A stretch of DNA of 23,128 bases from Bacteroidia bacterium (GTDB lineage Bacteria; Bacteroidota; Bacteroidia; Bacteroidales; GCA-2748055): the NCBI GenBank assembly GCA_030596245.1, contig JAUVKN010000017.1:1-23128 (forward strand), written 5' to 3'. The translations under genes were made by a program, and so were the position numbers. Under the pieces are notes generated by a model. That model did no database searches. It was not told the DNA's origin and saw only the letters and a list, made by a program, of their open reading frames with translations. Shown here piece by piece: positions 8,663 to 16,609 of this stretch (the stretch's first letter is position 1; the number at the start of each line of letters is the position of its first letter).

Positions 8663-11620
8663 ATGACGGATTTCGACGATACATCATTGGGTACACACCA
8701 CGAAGAAGGACATTCCGGAGAGGACGTAAAGATCACCCACCTCACGGGAATGTATGAGGATTATTTTATTGATTATGCCTCGTATGTGATCCTTGAGCGT
8801 GCCGTTCCCCATATTACTGATGGATTGAAACCTGTACAGCGGAGAATCATGCATTCCATGAAACGCATGGACGATGGAAGGTTCAACAAAGTTGCCAATA
8901 TCATAGGGAATACAATGCAGTACCACCCCCATGGCGATGCTTCCATCGGTGATGCATTGGTCCAGGTAGGTCAGAAAGAGCTGCTGGTGGATATGCAGGG
9001 TAACTGGGGAAATATTTACACAGGCGATGGTGCCGCAGCCTCCAGGTACATTGAAGCGCGACTGTCGGGTTTTGCCAACGAAGTACTCTTTAATTCGAAA
9101 ACCACTGAATGGAAGCTCACCTATGATAGCCGAAACAAAGAACCGGTCACCCTTCCCGTAAAGTTCCCCCTGCTGCTGGCACTGGGTACCGAGGGGATCG
9201 CTGTAGGGCTCTCATCAAAGATCCTTCCCCACAACTTCAATGAACTGATTGATGCATCCATCAAATTCCTCCAGGGAAAAGATTTCGAACTCTTTCCCGA
9301 TTTTCCCACTGGCGGTTCTGCCGAAGTAAGCAGGTACAATGACGGGCTGCGTGGTGGATCCATCCGGGTCAGGGCAAAAATCGAAAAAGTAGATAACAAA
9401 ACCCTGGCAATTAAAGACCTGCCTTTCGGTAAAACTACCGGGAGCCTCATTGAGTCCATCGTCAAGGCTACTGAGAAAGGAAAGATAAAGATCAAGCGGA
9501 TCGATGACAATACTGCCGAACATGTGGAGGTCCTGGTTCACCTGGGTCCCAATATCTCTTCCGACAAGACCATCGATGCGTTGTATGCATTCACCGATTG
9601 TGAGATATCTATCTCGCCCAATTGCTGTGTGATCGAGGATGACAAACCCAGGTTCGTGGGGGTGAGCGAGATCCTGAGAGTGAATGCCGACAACACCAAG
9701 GAGCTGCTCAAACAGGAACTGGAGATCAGACTCAGGGAGCTGCAGGAGGATTGGCACATGTCCTCTCTGGAAAAGATCTTCATTGAGAAACGGATTTACC
9801 GGGACATTGAGGAGTGCGAAACCTGGGAGAGTGTAATCGAGGCCATCGACAAAGGTCTGGATCCATACAAGAAGTTGTTGTTGCGGGAGGTAACCCGTGA
9901 GGACATCATCAAACTCACCGAGATCAAGATCAAACGGATCTCAAAGTACGATGTTAAGCGGGCCGATGAGCATATTAAATCCCTTGAGACTGAGATGGAG
10001 GAGGTGAAAAATCACCTGGATAATCTGGTGACCTTCACCATCAACTACTTTAAGCAGATCAAGAAGAAATATGGCAAGGGGCGGGACCGCAAGACCGAAT
10101 TGAGGAACTTTGCCAGTATAGAAGCCACGAAAGTTGTTGTGGCCAACCAGAAGCTTTACATGAACGCCAAGGATGGCTTTATCGGGACCGGACTAAAGAA
10201 GGATGCGTATATGTGTGATTGTTCAGACATTGATGACATCATAGTGTTCCAGAAGAATGGCAACTATACCATTTCCAGGGTGGCAGACAAGCAATTCGTC
10301 GGAAAGGATATTATCCATGCGACTGTATTCAAGAAAAATGACCGGCGCACCATCTACAATGTGGTCTATTTCGATGGCAACTCGGGCAATGTGATGATGA
10401 AACGAGCCCCGGTGACCGGTATTACCCGAGACAAACTTTACAATATTGGCCGGGAGCACAAATACACCAAAATCTTATACTTCACCGCCAATCCCAATGG
10501 TGAAGCCGAAGTCATAAAGGTAACCCTTAGGCCCAGACCCCGATTGAAAAATCCCATCTTCGAATATGACTTTGCTGACCTGACCATCAAAGGAAGAGGC
10601 TCCCTGGGAAATATCCTATCCAAGTTTGCTGTCCAAAAAATCGTAATGAAGGAGAAGGGAGTCTCCACATTGGGAGGCAGGAAGATCTGGTTCGATGAGG
10701 ATGTGATGCGGCTGAATGTGGATGCCAGGGGGAGCTTCCTGGGAGAATTCACAGGAGAGGATAAGATCCTGGTAATTACAAAATCGGGGAAATTCCGGAC
10801 CACCAATTTCGACCTGAGCAATCACTTTGAAGACGATGTACAGATCATCGAGAAATTCAGGGATGGAAAGATCTGGTCCGCTGCATATTTTGATGCCGAA
10901 CAAAAATATTACTACCTGAAGCGCTTCCTGATAGAAGCAGGTGCAAAAATGACCCGTTTTATCGGAGATCACCCCGACTCCCGGCTGATCCGGATCACCG
11001 AGGTAGAATATCCCCGGCTGGAACTGAAGTTTGGTGGAAAGAACAAGGACCGCATCTCGGAGATAATTGAGGTAGCAGAATTTATCGGGATCAAAAGCTA
11101 CAAAGCAAGGGGGAAGCGGCTCTCCAATTACGAAGTGAAAGTAGTGGAAGAACTGGATCCGCTGGAAGTGAGGGGGCAACCGGAGGAACTGAGCCGACAG
11201 GCGAAGAACGTGGAGAGTGGAACAGTAGAAAGTTCGAAAGTTAGAGAAGAACCACCAACTGCAAAAACTTCCGTGAAGAAGGTACCTGAAAAGAGAGTCT
11301 CCGAAAAGAGTGCTCCCGAAAAGAGAGCCTCCGGTAAGAAGGCATCCGATAAAAAGGCATCCGATAAGAAGACATCCGATAAGAGAGTCTCCGATAAGAA
11401 GGCCTCCGACAAGGGAACTCCTGGAAAAGCAGAAAAAGAGGAGAAAAAGAGTGCCACGAAACCCACAAAAAAGAGTGTCAGGAAAGATTCCGGTAAGCCG
11501 AAGATGAAACAGGATCCGAATGATGTGCCAATGGAAGTGGTGAAACCCAAAGAGGAGCGAAAGAAAGATATTCCTGACGATGGTTCAGAATCAAACGGAC
11601 AATTCAGCCTGGACTGGTAA
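8663..11620 (+). CDS. parC: DNA topoisomerase IV subunit A (ParC) with a Lys-rich repeat tail
   Basis: The DNA-cleaving subunit, 985 residues. The breakage-reunion domain starts at about 24. The winged-helix region has YHPHGDASIGDAL at 87-99, and the catalytic tyrosine is Tyr129 (SRYIEARLS). The C-terminal DNA-wrapping region is at about 490-850. The position matching E. coli GyrA Ser83 is Ala93, and that matching Asp87 is Asp97. Residues 874-923 are ten pentapeptide repeats of the type A-S-D-K-K, followed by more Lys-rich, disordered-looking sequence and a conserved-looking end (GQFSLDW). The tail makes the protein longer than I would expect for this family. The start ATG lies 14 bases after parE, with GGAAG upstream; aroK begins one base after the stop. 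This is a tight parE-parC-aroK operon. Confidence 0.95.
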   Translation: MTDFDDTSLGTHHEEGHSGEDVKITHLTGMYEDYFIDYASYVILERAVPHITDGLKPVQRRIMHSMKRMDDGRFNKVANIIGNTMQYHPHGDASIGDALVQVGQKELLVDMQGNWGNIYTGDGAAASRYIEARLSGFANEVLFNSKTTEWKLTYDSRNKEPVTLPVKFPLLLALGTEGIAVGLSSKILPHNFNELIDASIKFLQGKDFELFPDFPTGGSAEVSRYNDGLRGGSIRVRAKIEKVDNKTLAIKDLPFGKTTGSLIESIVKATEKGKIKIKRIDDNTAEHVEVLVHLGPNISSDKTIDALYAFTDCEISISPNCCVIEDDKPRFVGVSEILRVNADNTKELLKQELEIRLRELQEDWHMSSLEKIFIEKRIYRDIEECETWESVIEAIDKGLDPYKKLLLREVTREDIIKLTEIKIKRISKYDVKRADEHIKSLETEMEEVKNHLDNLVTFTINYFKQIKKKYGKGRDRKTELRNFASIEATKVVVANQKLYMNAKDGFIGTGLKKDAYMCDCSDIDDIIVFQKNGNYTISRVADKQFVGKDIIHATVFKKNDRRTIYNVVYFDGNSGNVMMKRAPVTGITRDKLYNIGREHKYTKILYFTANPNGEAEVIKVTLRPRPRLKNPIFEYDFADLTIKGRGSLGNILSKFAVQKIVMKEKGVSTLGGRKIWFDEDVMRLNVDARGSFLGEFTGEDKILVITKSGKFRTTNFDLSNHFEDDVQIIEKFRDGKIWSAAYFDAEQKYYYLKRFLIEAGAKMTRFIGDHPDSRLIRITEVEYPRLELKFGGKNKDRISEIIEVAEFIGIKSYKARGKRLSNYEVKVVEELDPLEVRGQPEELSRQAKNVESGTVESSKVREEPPTAKTSVKKVPEKRVSEKSAPEKRASGKKASDKKASDKKTSDKRVSDKKASDKGTPGKAEKEEKKSATKPTKKSVRKDSGKPKMKQDPNDVPMEVVKPKEERKKDIPDDGSESNGQFSLDW
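11282..11431 (+). repeat. Tandem 15-bp repeat coding ten Lys-rich pentapeptides in parC
   Basis: Ten in-frame 15-base units encode residues 874-923 of ParC: VPEKR, VSEKS, APEKR, ASGKK, ASDKK, ASDKK, TSDKR, VSDKK, ASDKG, TPGKA. The central units are nearly identical in DNA (TCCGATAAGAAGGCA-like), showing recent duplication by slippage; the outer units are more diverged. The encoded stretch is basic and should be disordered, resembling histone-H1-like Lys/Ala tails. Inference: an extra non-specific DNA-binding or nucleoid-tethering tail, with a copy number likely to vary between strains. Confidence 0.85.
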
Positions 11621-11621
11621 A

Positions 11622-12131
11622 ATGAAATCCAGGATATTTCTCATAGGCTTTATGGGATCCGGGAAGTCTACACTCGGATCAAAACTGGCCCGGAAAATCG
11701 GGTTTGATTTTGTGGATATGGACCAACTGATCGAGGAGACGGCCGGGATGAGAATCCCGGCTATTTTCAATGAACATGGGGAGCAGATATTCAGAAAATG
11801 GGAGCATGATATCCTGCTGGAATTGTGTGACCGCGAAAACGTAGTGGTTTCTACCGGGGGGGGTGCCCCCTGCCACAACGATATGATCCGGATCATGAAT
11901 GATCACGGAGCCACCATTTACATTCAGCTTCCCCCTCTGGCATTAAAGGACCGTCTGTTCTACTCGAAAACTGAGCGCCCCCTGATCAAAGGAAAATCTG
12001 AACCGGAGTTGGTGGAGTTTATCACCACCCTGCTTGGCGAACGGGAAAAGTACTATCAGCAAGCCAGGTATATTGTGAATGGGGTGAACCTGAAACCAGA
12101 AGAGCTGGCCGCTCTGCTGGAAGGATCTTAA
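11622..12131 (+). CDS. aroK: Shikimate kinase
   Basis: Phosphorylates shikimate to shikimate 3-phosphate using ATP, step five of the chorismate pathway to aromatic amino acids. At 169 residues it has the usual length. Walker A is GFMGSGKST at 9-17. The shikimate-binding residues are seen as VDMD (Asp34), Arg58 (IFRKWE) and the GGG at 79-81 (STGGGAP). The lid region carries KTERPL. The open frame extends upstream into parC to 11580. I use the ATG at 11622 because MKSRIFLIGF is the family's normal beginning and it lies one base after the parC stop. The gene is apparently co-transcribed with parE-parC, an arrangement that says more about operon convenience than shared function. Confidence 0.94.
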   Translation: MKSRIFLIGFMGSGKSTLGSKLARKIGFDFVDMDQLIEETAGMRIPAIFNEHGEQIFRKWEHDILLELCDRENVVVSTGGGAPCHNDMIRIMNDHGATIYIQLPPLALKDRLFYSKTERPLIKGKSEPELVEFITTLLGEREKYYQQARYIVNGVNLKPEELAALLEGS

Positions 12132-12158
12132 AAGGAAGGTTTTTCATATATTTACAGG

Positions 12159-12533
12159 ATGAACAACTATTTCAGACTTCTTTTTGTTGGCTCAATTCTT
12201 TTTGTTCTGCTGGGTCTTTTCAACAAGCAGTCCAAAACCACAATTGCTCAGAACCAGGCTCCTGGAGAAATCGAACATGTGGAATTTCAACCTGGGCTGC
12301 TGCCAGTATCATCAGGAACGTACCCCTCCCCGTCCTTTTCTTCAAACGCTGTTGATCATCCTTGCAACATTATTGCCAATCTTAAACGCTACGAGAATCA
12401 GATCTCAAAAATGATTGGGTACCAGTTATGCAGAATTGAATCGGATTATTCAGAAAGGAAACCTGAAACACATGATAAAACAGGCCAGTTCCTGCACCTG
12501 ACTACAGACAAGACAGAGCCCTCGCTTCTATAG
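12159..12533 (+). CDS. Small exported or membrane-anchored protein of unknown function
   Basis: A 124-residue protein I do not recognise. Residues 1-22 (MNNYFRLLFVGSILFVLLGL) form a signal peptide or single membrane helix with a possible cleavage near residue 30. The rest is polar, Pro/Ser-rich in the middle (about 44-62), with two cysteines (in HPCNII and QLCRIE) that could pair in the periplasm. It starts 27 bases after aroK on the same strand and may be read from the same transcript. A TATATTTA at 12147-12154 resembles a -7 box but lies too close to the ATG to be convincing. The coding status is moderately supported by the good N-terminal signal and the position between two plausible genes; there is no family evidence. 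Confidence 0.5.
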   Translation: MNNYFRLLFVGSILFVLLGLFNKQSKTTIAQNQAPGEIEHVEFQPGLLPVSSGTYPSPSFSSNAVDHPCNIIANLKRYENQISKMIGYQLCRIESDYSERKPETHDKTGQFLHLTTDKTEPSLL

Positions 12534-12595
12534 AATTTTTCCTGATTTCCAATTAATTACTCCGTATTTTATTTAACATAATAATTCATATTGAT

Positions 12596-13243
12596 ATGAA
12601 AACATTCACATATATCATATTGGGAGTGCTGATGGCAGTACTCTCCCTGAGCAGCAAGACAGACCTGCTTGGACAGGAACGATCCATTGAATTCCTGGAA
12701 ACCTATTCCTACAATGAGATCACCTTGAACCTTGATCCGGGAGACCGGTTCTTTCAGTTGGTTAATGTAGAACAATCCGATCCTGAAAGCTCAAAACTTG
12801 GGATATGCATCGCTGAAAAGGCTTCTGAAGTATGGAAATACATCCATAATGATGATTTCCTCAACCAGCTTCCGGATGATACCAGATTTGCCTGGGGAAT
12901 ACATCAGGAGGAGGATCCTCTGACTTTGTTTGCATTGAAACAACCAGGAAAGTCTTTTGTAGGTCCTGACCAATCAGACATTCAGGAAATGGCCATACAG
13001 AAGGATAACAAGAATGAAACTTTTAGCCTTTTCATTTCGTTCTCCGAAGAAGGGGCAAAAGAGTGGGAAACATTAACCGGGAAAAATGTTGATCGAAATA
13101 TCGCAATCGTGATAGAGGGGAAGGTTTATGCTGCTCCTATGGTAAGGGAGAAAATCAAACAAGGAAAATGTGTGATCAGTGGAAATTTCAGCGAAAGCGA
13201 TGTGACAAGACTCAAAGATTTGCTTGATAAACCCACCTATTAA
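12596..13243 (+). CDS. Exported protein with a SecD-type P1 head domain, no membrane channel part
   Basis: A 215-residue protein with an N-terminal signal peptide (residues 1-27, ending near LLGQE). Residues about 108-211 resemble the periplasmic P1 head subdomain of SecD/SecDF: LFALK, then ISFSEEGAKEWETLTGKNV (147-165), IAIVIEGKVYAAPMV (169-183), and GKCVISGNFSESDVTRLKDL (190-209). The order EGAK-W-T-N, AIV-G-VY-aP, G-ISG-F-L is the SecDF one. None of SecDF's transmembrane helices is present, so it cannot be a translocase component in the usual way. Inference: a periplasmic protein that borrowed the domain, possibly a chaperone-like or substrate-binding factor. Residues 30-107 match nothing I know. 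It ends just before a large folded repeat that may terminate its transcript. The start ATG at 12596 gives the signal peptide directly. Confidence 0.7.
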   Translation: MKTFTYIILGVLMAVLSLSSKTDLLGQERSIEFLETYSYNEITLNLDPGDRFFQLVNVEQSDPESSKLGICIAEKASEVWKYIHNDDFLNQLPDDTRFAWGIHQEEDPLTLFALKQPGKSFVGPDQSDIQEMAIQKDNKNETFSLFISFSEEGAKEWETLTGKNVDRNIAIVIEGKVYAAPMVREKIKQGKCVISGNFSESDVTRLKDLLDKPTY

Positions 13244-13253
13244 TTGAATAGAG

Positions 13254-13357
13254 AGGCTGTCTCAAAAGTCCGGTTTTGAATATTTCTGAGGGATACTTTG
13301 GAAGACGAAAAAGTATCCTTCAGAAAAACAGTGGGGCTGCCCCTTTTGAGACAGTCT
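13254..13357. repeat. Cloverleaf-like inverted-repeat element (MITE-like or two-way terminator)
   Basis: The outer arms are AGGCTGTCTCAAAAG (13254-13268) and CTTTTGAGACAGTCT (13343-13357), 15 pairs with one G-T. Inside are three more stems: TCAAAA/TTTTGA (13262-13279, competing with the outer stem), a long imperfect stem TTTCTGA-GGATACTTT / AAAGTATCC-TTCAGAAA (13283-13325), and GGGGC/GCCCC (13333-13343). T-rich sequence follows the right arm on the plus strand. It sits between the convergent 12596-13243 gene and lplA, ending 3 bases before the lplA stop codon. Termini of the type CTGTCTCAAAAG recall ends of Bacteroidota transposable elements, as far as I remember, but no transposase or clear target duplication is present. 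It could be a non-autonomous mobile element, a domesticated terminator, or both. Confidence 0.75.
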
Positions 13358-13359
13358 TT

Positions 13360-14340
13360 TTAAAACATTCCCAATAATAGTTCCTCGTTTTCGAGGCCGG
13401 AGATATAGTCTGCCACCTGTATCCCGGAAAGGTGCAGCCGGAGAGTTTCCGGATCATGGATGGTTCCCACCAACAGTTCCTCCAGGGCGTGTATCTCTTT
13501 AATAGACATGAAGTCACCTTCAATATTGACTTCCTGGATGATTCCTTTATCCACGTTCATATGGAGTTCAATGTTTCCTGATTCGAACTTCAAATTCTTA
13601 TTGAACTGGTATTTAGGCGAGTATCCAAAGTTCCATTCCCAGGTGGAGAATTTCGAATCACGCAATTTTTTGATCTCTCTGAGATCATGGTCAGTGTACC
13701 TGTAATTGGAGGCGGTATCCATGGTATTCAAGATATAACCGATGATCCGGTTTTGAAAATCTGTTATATCCATTTTGTCAACAAGATGATCCCGTATGTT
13801 GGTCACCTTCGACGGGATCGATTTCACAGCACGATCCTTGAATCTACCTGTTTGTACCTTCAATGCTGCTGACAGAGCACCCATCTCAGATGAAAACAAC
13901 AGCGTTCCATGATGCAATACACGTTGTTTGAAAACATGGCTGGCAGTACCGGATATTTTCACGCCTCCCAACAGTAGTTCATTCCGTTTCCCCAGTTTTA
14001 CATCCAACCCCATTTCACCCATCGCTTCGACAACAGGTAAGGTGAATTTGCGGTAATTCACCAACTCCCCTTCTCTGCCACTGCTGATCATGGCAAAATT
14101 GATGTTCCCCAGATCATGGAATACAGTCCCGCCGCCCGATATTCTCCTGGCCACCATTATATCTTCCTCCTGAATAAAAGATAGATTGATCTCTGCCAGC
14201 GTGTTCTGATGCTTCCCCACAACAATGGAAGGGCTGTTCCTGTAAAGGAGGAAAACATCCTCTTTGAAGTATTTCAACAAATACTCTTCTGAGGCCAGGT
14301 TGAAATAGGGATCGGTATTTTCACTTTGAATGCACAGCAT
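13360..14340 (-). CDS. lplA: Lipoate-protein ligase A
   Basis: Activates lipoate with ATP and transfers it to lysines of lipoyl domains (2-oxoacid dehydrogenases, glycine cleavage H protein). It has 326 residues. The lipoate-binding motif RRISGGGTVFHD is at 65-76, the catalytic lysine region is GGVKISGTA (Lys128), and the N-terminal NLASEEYLLK is typical. The C-terminal accessory domain (about 240-326) is present, so both the large catalytic and small domains are seen. The ATG at 14340 lies inside the 3' end of the PAP2 gene (20-base overlap), so it is the last gene of that operon. Its stop codon abuts the folded element at 13254-13357, which probably terminates the transcript. Confidence 0.93.
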   Translation of the reverse strand: MLCIQSENTDPYFNLASEEYLLKYFKEDVFLLYRNSPSIVVGKHQNTLAEINLSFIQEEDIMVARRISGGGTVFHDLGNINFAMISSGREGELVNYRKFTLPVVEAMGEMGLDVKLGKRNELLLGGVKISGTASHVFKQRVLHHGTLLFSSEMGALSAALKVQTGRFKDRAVKSIPSKVTNIRDHLVDKMDITDFQNRIIGYILNTMDTASNYRYTDHDLREIKKLRDSKFSTWEWNFGYSPKYQFNKNLKFESGNIELHMNVDKGIIQEVNIEGDFMSIKEIHALEELLVGTIHDPETLRLHLSGIQVADYISGLENEELLLGMF

Positions 14341-14911
14341 TGATCCACCAGTTTTGAGGCAATTTATCTATGATCCACAAAAACAAACTGTATACCAGCC
14401 ATCCGCAACCGGCACCCCACAAACTGCCAGCCAATACATCTCCCGGATAATGCACCCCCAGATAGATGCGGCTGTATGCAATAAGCAGAGCCCATGTGAT
14501 CATTATGATGGTGAGCCATTGCCGCCGGATCCAAAAAGAGATCAGCACAGCCACTCCAAAAGCATTGGCAGCATGGGATGAAATGAACCCAAACTGTCCG
14601 CCACATTTGTTGTTCACCTTATGCACCAGACCTTCCAGAGATGGTTCATGACAGGGCCTTAACCTCTGAAACACCTCCTTGAAAAGATGTACTGAGGTCT
14701 GGTCGGTCAGGGTAATAACAACCACTATAAAAAGGATCATGGGTACAAGTTGCCACTTGCGTTTCCAACCCAAAAAACCAATCAAAAGGAGATAAAATGG
14801 CCACCATGTAGTTTTTCCGCTTATCCACCACATTATTCCATCCCAGGCTTCGCTGTGTAATCCATTGATGGCCAAGAATATTCGTGCGTCAAGTTGTAAT
14901 AACCAATCCAT
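14321..14911 (-). CDS. PAP2-family membrane phosphatase
   Basis: A 196-residue integral membrane phosphatase with about five hydrophobic helices. The three PAP2 motifs are present: KEVFQRLRP (Lys78, Arg85, Pro86), SSHAANAF (Ser112, His113) and SRIYLGVHYPGD (Arg148, His154, Asp158), so the enzyme looks catalytically complete. Substrates in the family include undecaprenyl diphosphate, phosphatidate and phosphatidylglycerophosphate; the sequence does not tell which. The recycling of undecaprenyl diphosphate for cell-wall and LPS synthesis is a reasonable guess. It lies 8 bases after obg and overlaps lplA by 20 bases, pointing to co-transcription and perhaps translational coupling. Confidence 0.9.
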   Translation of the reverse strand: MDWLLQLDARIFLAINGLHSEAWDGIMWWISGKTTWWPFYLLLIGFLGWKRKWQLVPMILFIVVVITLTDQTSVHLFKEVFQRLRPCHEPSLEGLVHKVNNKCGGQFGFISSHAANAFGVAVLISFWIRRQWLTIIMITWALLIAYSRIYLGVHYPGDVLAGSLWGAGCGWLVYSLFLWIIDKLPQNWWINAVHSK

Positions 14912-14919
14912 GGGTTCGA

Positions 14920-15909
14920 TCAGAGATTCAGCATGTTCCAGATGATATCATTCAGAATTACCAGACCCTGATTGGCCACAGAAGAGATGAAATGATATTT
15001 GACTTCCGGTAACTCCTGACGGATCTCCCCGGTTAATTCTTCATCAAGCAGATCCGACTTGGTAATCACCAGCAACCGGCTTTTGTCAAGCAATTCCGGA
15101 TTGTATTTCTCAAGCTCCTTTATTAGGATGTTGTATTCATCCCTGATATCCTTGCTATCGGCCGGGATCATGAATAGCAACATGGAGTTTCGCTCGATAT
15201 GACGAAGAAAACGGTGGCCAAGTCCCTTCCCCTCACTGGCTCCCTCAATTATTCCTGGAATATCGGCCATTACAAAGGAACGATCGTCCCTGTATTTCAC
15301 AATTCCCAGGTTGGGTACAAGTGTGGTAAACGGATAGTCTGCAATCTTGGGTTTTGCGGCTGACATGGCTGAAAGCAACGTAGATTTTCCAGCGTTGGGA
15401 AAACCCACCAATCCCACATCTGCCAAAAGTTTCAACTCCAGGATGTACCATCCCTCCTGTCCGGGTTCTCCGGGCTGAGCATACCTGGGGGTCTGGTGGG
15501 TAGATGATTTGAAATGGTCGTTACCCTGTCCTCCCCGGCCACCATTGATCAGGATCTTCTCCTCGCCTTGATCGGTGATCTCGAATAGCACTTCGTTGGT
15601 TTCAGCATCCCTTGCTACAGTTCCAAGGGGCACCTCTATATATACATCTTTGCCGCTGGCACCCGTTTTTAAAGATGATGCCCCACCCTCTCCATTCGTA
15701 GCAAAAACGTGTTTCCGGTATTTCAAATGCAGCAGTGTCCACAACTGTTCATTGCCCCTGAGGATTACATGACCACCCCTGCCACCATCTCCTCCGTCGG
15801 GACCACCCTTCCTGGTTAGTTTATTCCGATGAAGGTGGGTCGATCCACTGCCTCCCTTACCGGACCGGCAGAAAATCTTTACATAGTCGACAAAGTTGGC
15901 ATTGGACAT
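14920..15909 (-). CDS. obg: Obg-family GTPase (ObgE/CgtA)
   Basis: An essential GTPase that acts on the large ribosomal subunit and links growth to the nucleotide pool. It has 329 residues. The glycine-rich Obg fold is at 1-160 (GKGGSGSTHLHRNKLTRKGG, then GPDGGDGGRGG). The G domain follows: G1 GFPNAGKST (169-177), switch I with the threonines of YPFTTLVPN (192-200), G3 DIPG (216-219) with EGASEGKGLGHRFLRH, and G4 TKSD (283-286). The protein ends soon after G5 (FISSVANQGL), so it lacks the C-terminal OCT domain of some homologues. It sits 21 bases after adk and 8 bases before the PAP2 gene. Confidence 0.96.
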   Translation of the reverse strand: MSNANFVDYVKIFCRSGKGGSGSTHLHRNKLTRKGGPDGGDGGRGGHVILRGNEQLWTLLHLKYRKHVFATNGEGGASSLKTGASGKDVYIEVPLGTVARDAETNEVLFEITDQGEEKILINGGRGGQGNDHFKSSTHQTPRYAQPGEPGQEGWYILELKLLADVGLVGFPNAGKSTLLSAMSAAKPKIADYPFTTLVPNLGIVKYRDDRSFVMADIPGIIEGASEGKGLGHRFLRHIERNSMLLFMIPADSKDIRDEYNILIKELEKYNPELLDKSRLLVITKSDLLDEELTGEIRQELPEVKYHFISSVANQGLVILNDIIWNMLNL

Positions 15910-15930
15910 GATTGAGCACCTAAGACAATT

Positions 15931-16506
15931 CTACTTCTTTACCTTTCCGTTCACTTCAACGATGCGAGAATAGATCTTATCGACGGATCCTATTCCGTCC
16001 ACTGCCGCATGTTTGTGCATCTTGTCATAATAATAGGTAACAGGTATGGTCTGGCGGTTGTAAACATCAATTCGGTTGTTGATGATCTCCAGATTGTCAT
16101 CGGAACGACCGGTCTCTTCACCTCGTTTCAGGAGCCTCTTCACCAACTCTTCACGAGGCACTTCCAATGAGATCATTACACCGACCCGTTCATCATAATC
16201 GGTGAGCGCCTTCCTCAGCTCCCTGGCCTGTTCAATGGTCCTTGGAAACCCATCAAAAATAAAACCCGGACTATCCTGATTCTCTTCAAGTTTGACCCGG
16301 ATCATACCAATCACGATCTTGTCAGAGACAAGCTCACCTGTATCCATGATCTCTTTGGCTTGCTTGCCAAGTTCGGTCTGCGCAGCTACCTGTTCCCTGA
16401 GGAGGTCTCCGGTTGAAATATGAATCAATCCATATTTTTCAATGATCTTTTCTGACTGGGTCCCTTTTCCAGATCCCGGAGGACCGAATAATACAATATT
16501 TAACAT
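15931..16506 (-). CDS. adk: Adenylate kinase (short form)
   Basis: Interconverts ATP + AMP and 2 ADP, setting the adenylate balance. It has 191 residues. The P-loop is GPPGSGKGTQ (8-17), the AMP-binding part is STGDLLR (31-37), and GFPRT is followed by QARELR. The lid is the short type (LLKRGEETGRSDDN) with no zinc-finger insertion, as in many short bacterial adenylate kinases. It is second in the hpt-adk-obg series, with an 81-base gap after hpt that holds an inverted repeat, and 21 bases before obg. The start ATG at 16506 gives MLNIVLFGPP, the family's normal beginning. Confidence 0.96.
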   Translation of the reverse strand: MLNIVLFGPPGSGKGTQSEKIIEKYGLIHISTGDLLREQVAAQTELGKQAKEIMDTGELVSDKIVIGMIRVKLEENQDSPGFIFDGFPRTIEQARELRKALTDYDERVGVMISLEVPREELVKRLLKRGEETGRSDDNLEIINNRIDVYNRQTIPVTYYYDKMHKHAAVDGIGSVDKIYSRIVEVNGKVKK

Positions 16507-16559
16507 GCTTTTTCAGATTATTTTAGACGTGCCCAAAATTAATAAAGATTTACGGCATT

Positions 16560-16609
16560 AATCTACCAGTTGATAGATTTATTATCATCAATCCACCAAC
16601 TGGTAGATT
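16560..16609. repeat. Perfect 13-bp inverted repeat spanning the end of hpt
   Basis: AATCTACCAGTTG (16560-16572) and CAACTGGTAGATT (16597-16609) are exact reverse complements with 24 bases between. The right arm lies inside hpt and encodes its last residues (IYQLVD); the left arm is outside the gene. In the hpt direction no T-run follows the stem, so it is not a standard intrinsic terminator. It may be a processing, stability or partial-termination hairpin between hpt and adk. The left arm looks like an inverted copy of the gene's own end. Confidence 0.7.

Noticed and set aside
8927..8962. Ala instead of Ser at the ParC quinolone-resistance position (Ala93)
   Set aside because: From what I recall the HPHGDASIGDAL form is normal in Bacteroidota ParC, so it is a lineage trait and not a sign of acquired resistance.
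12147..12154. TATATTTA as a promoter for the 12159-12533 gene
   Set aside because: It is only 4 bases from the ATG, differs from the consensus at the last base and has no -33 element; co-transcription with aroK is simpler.
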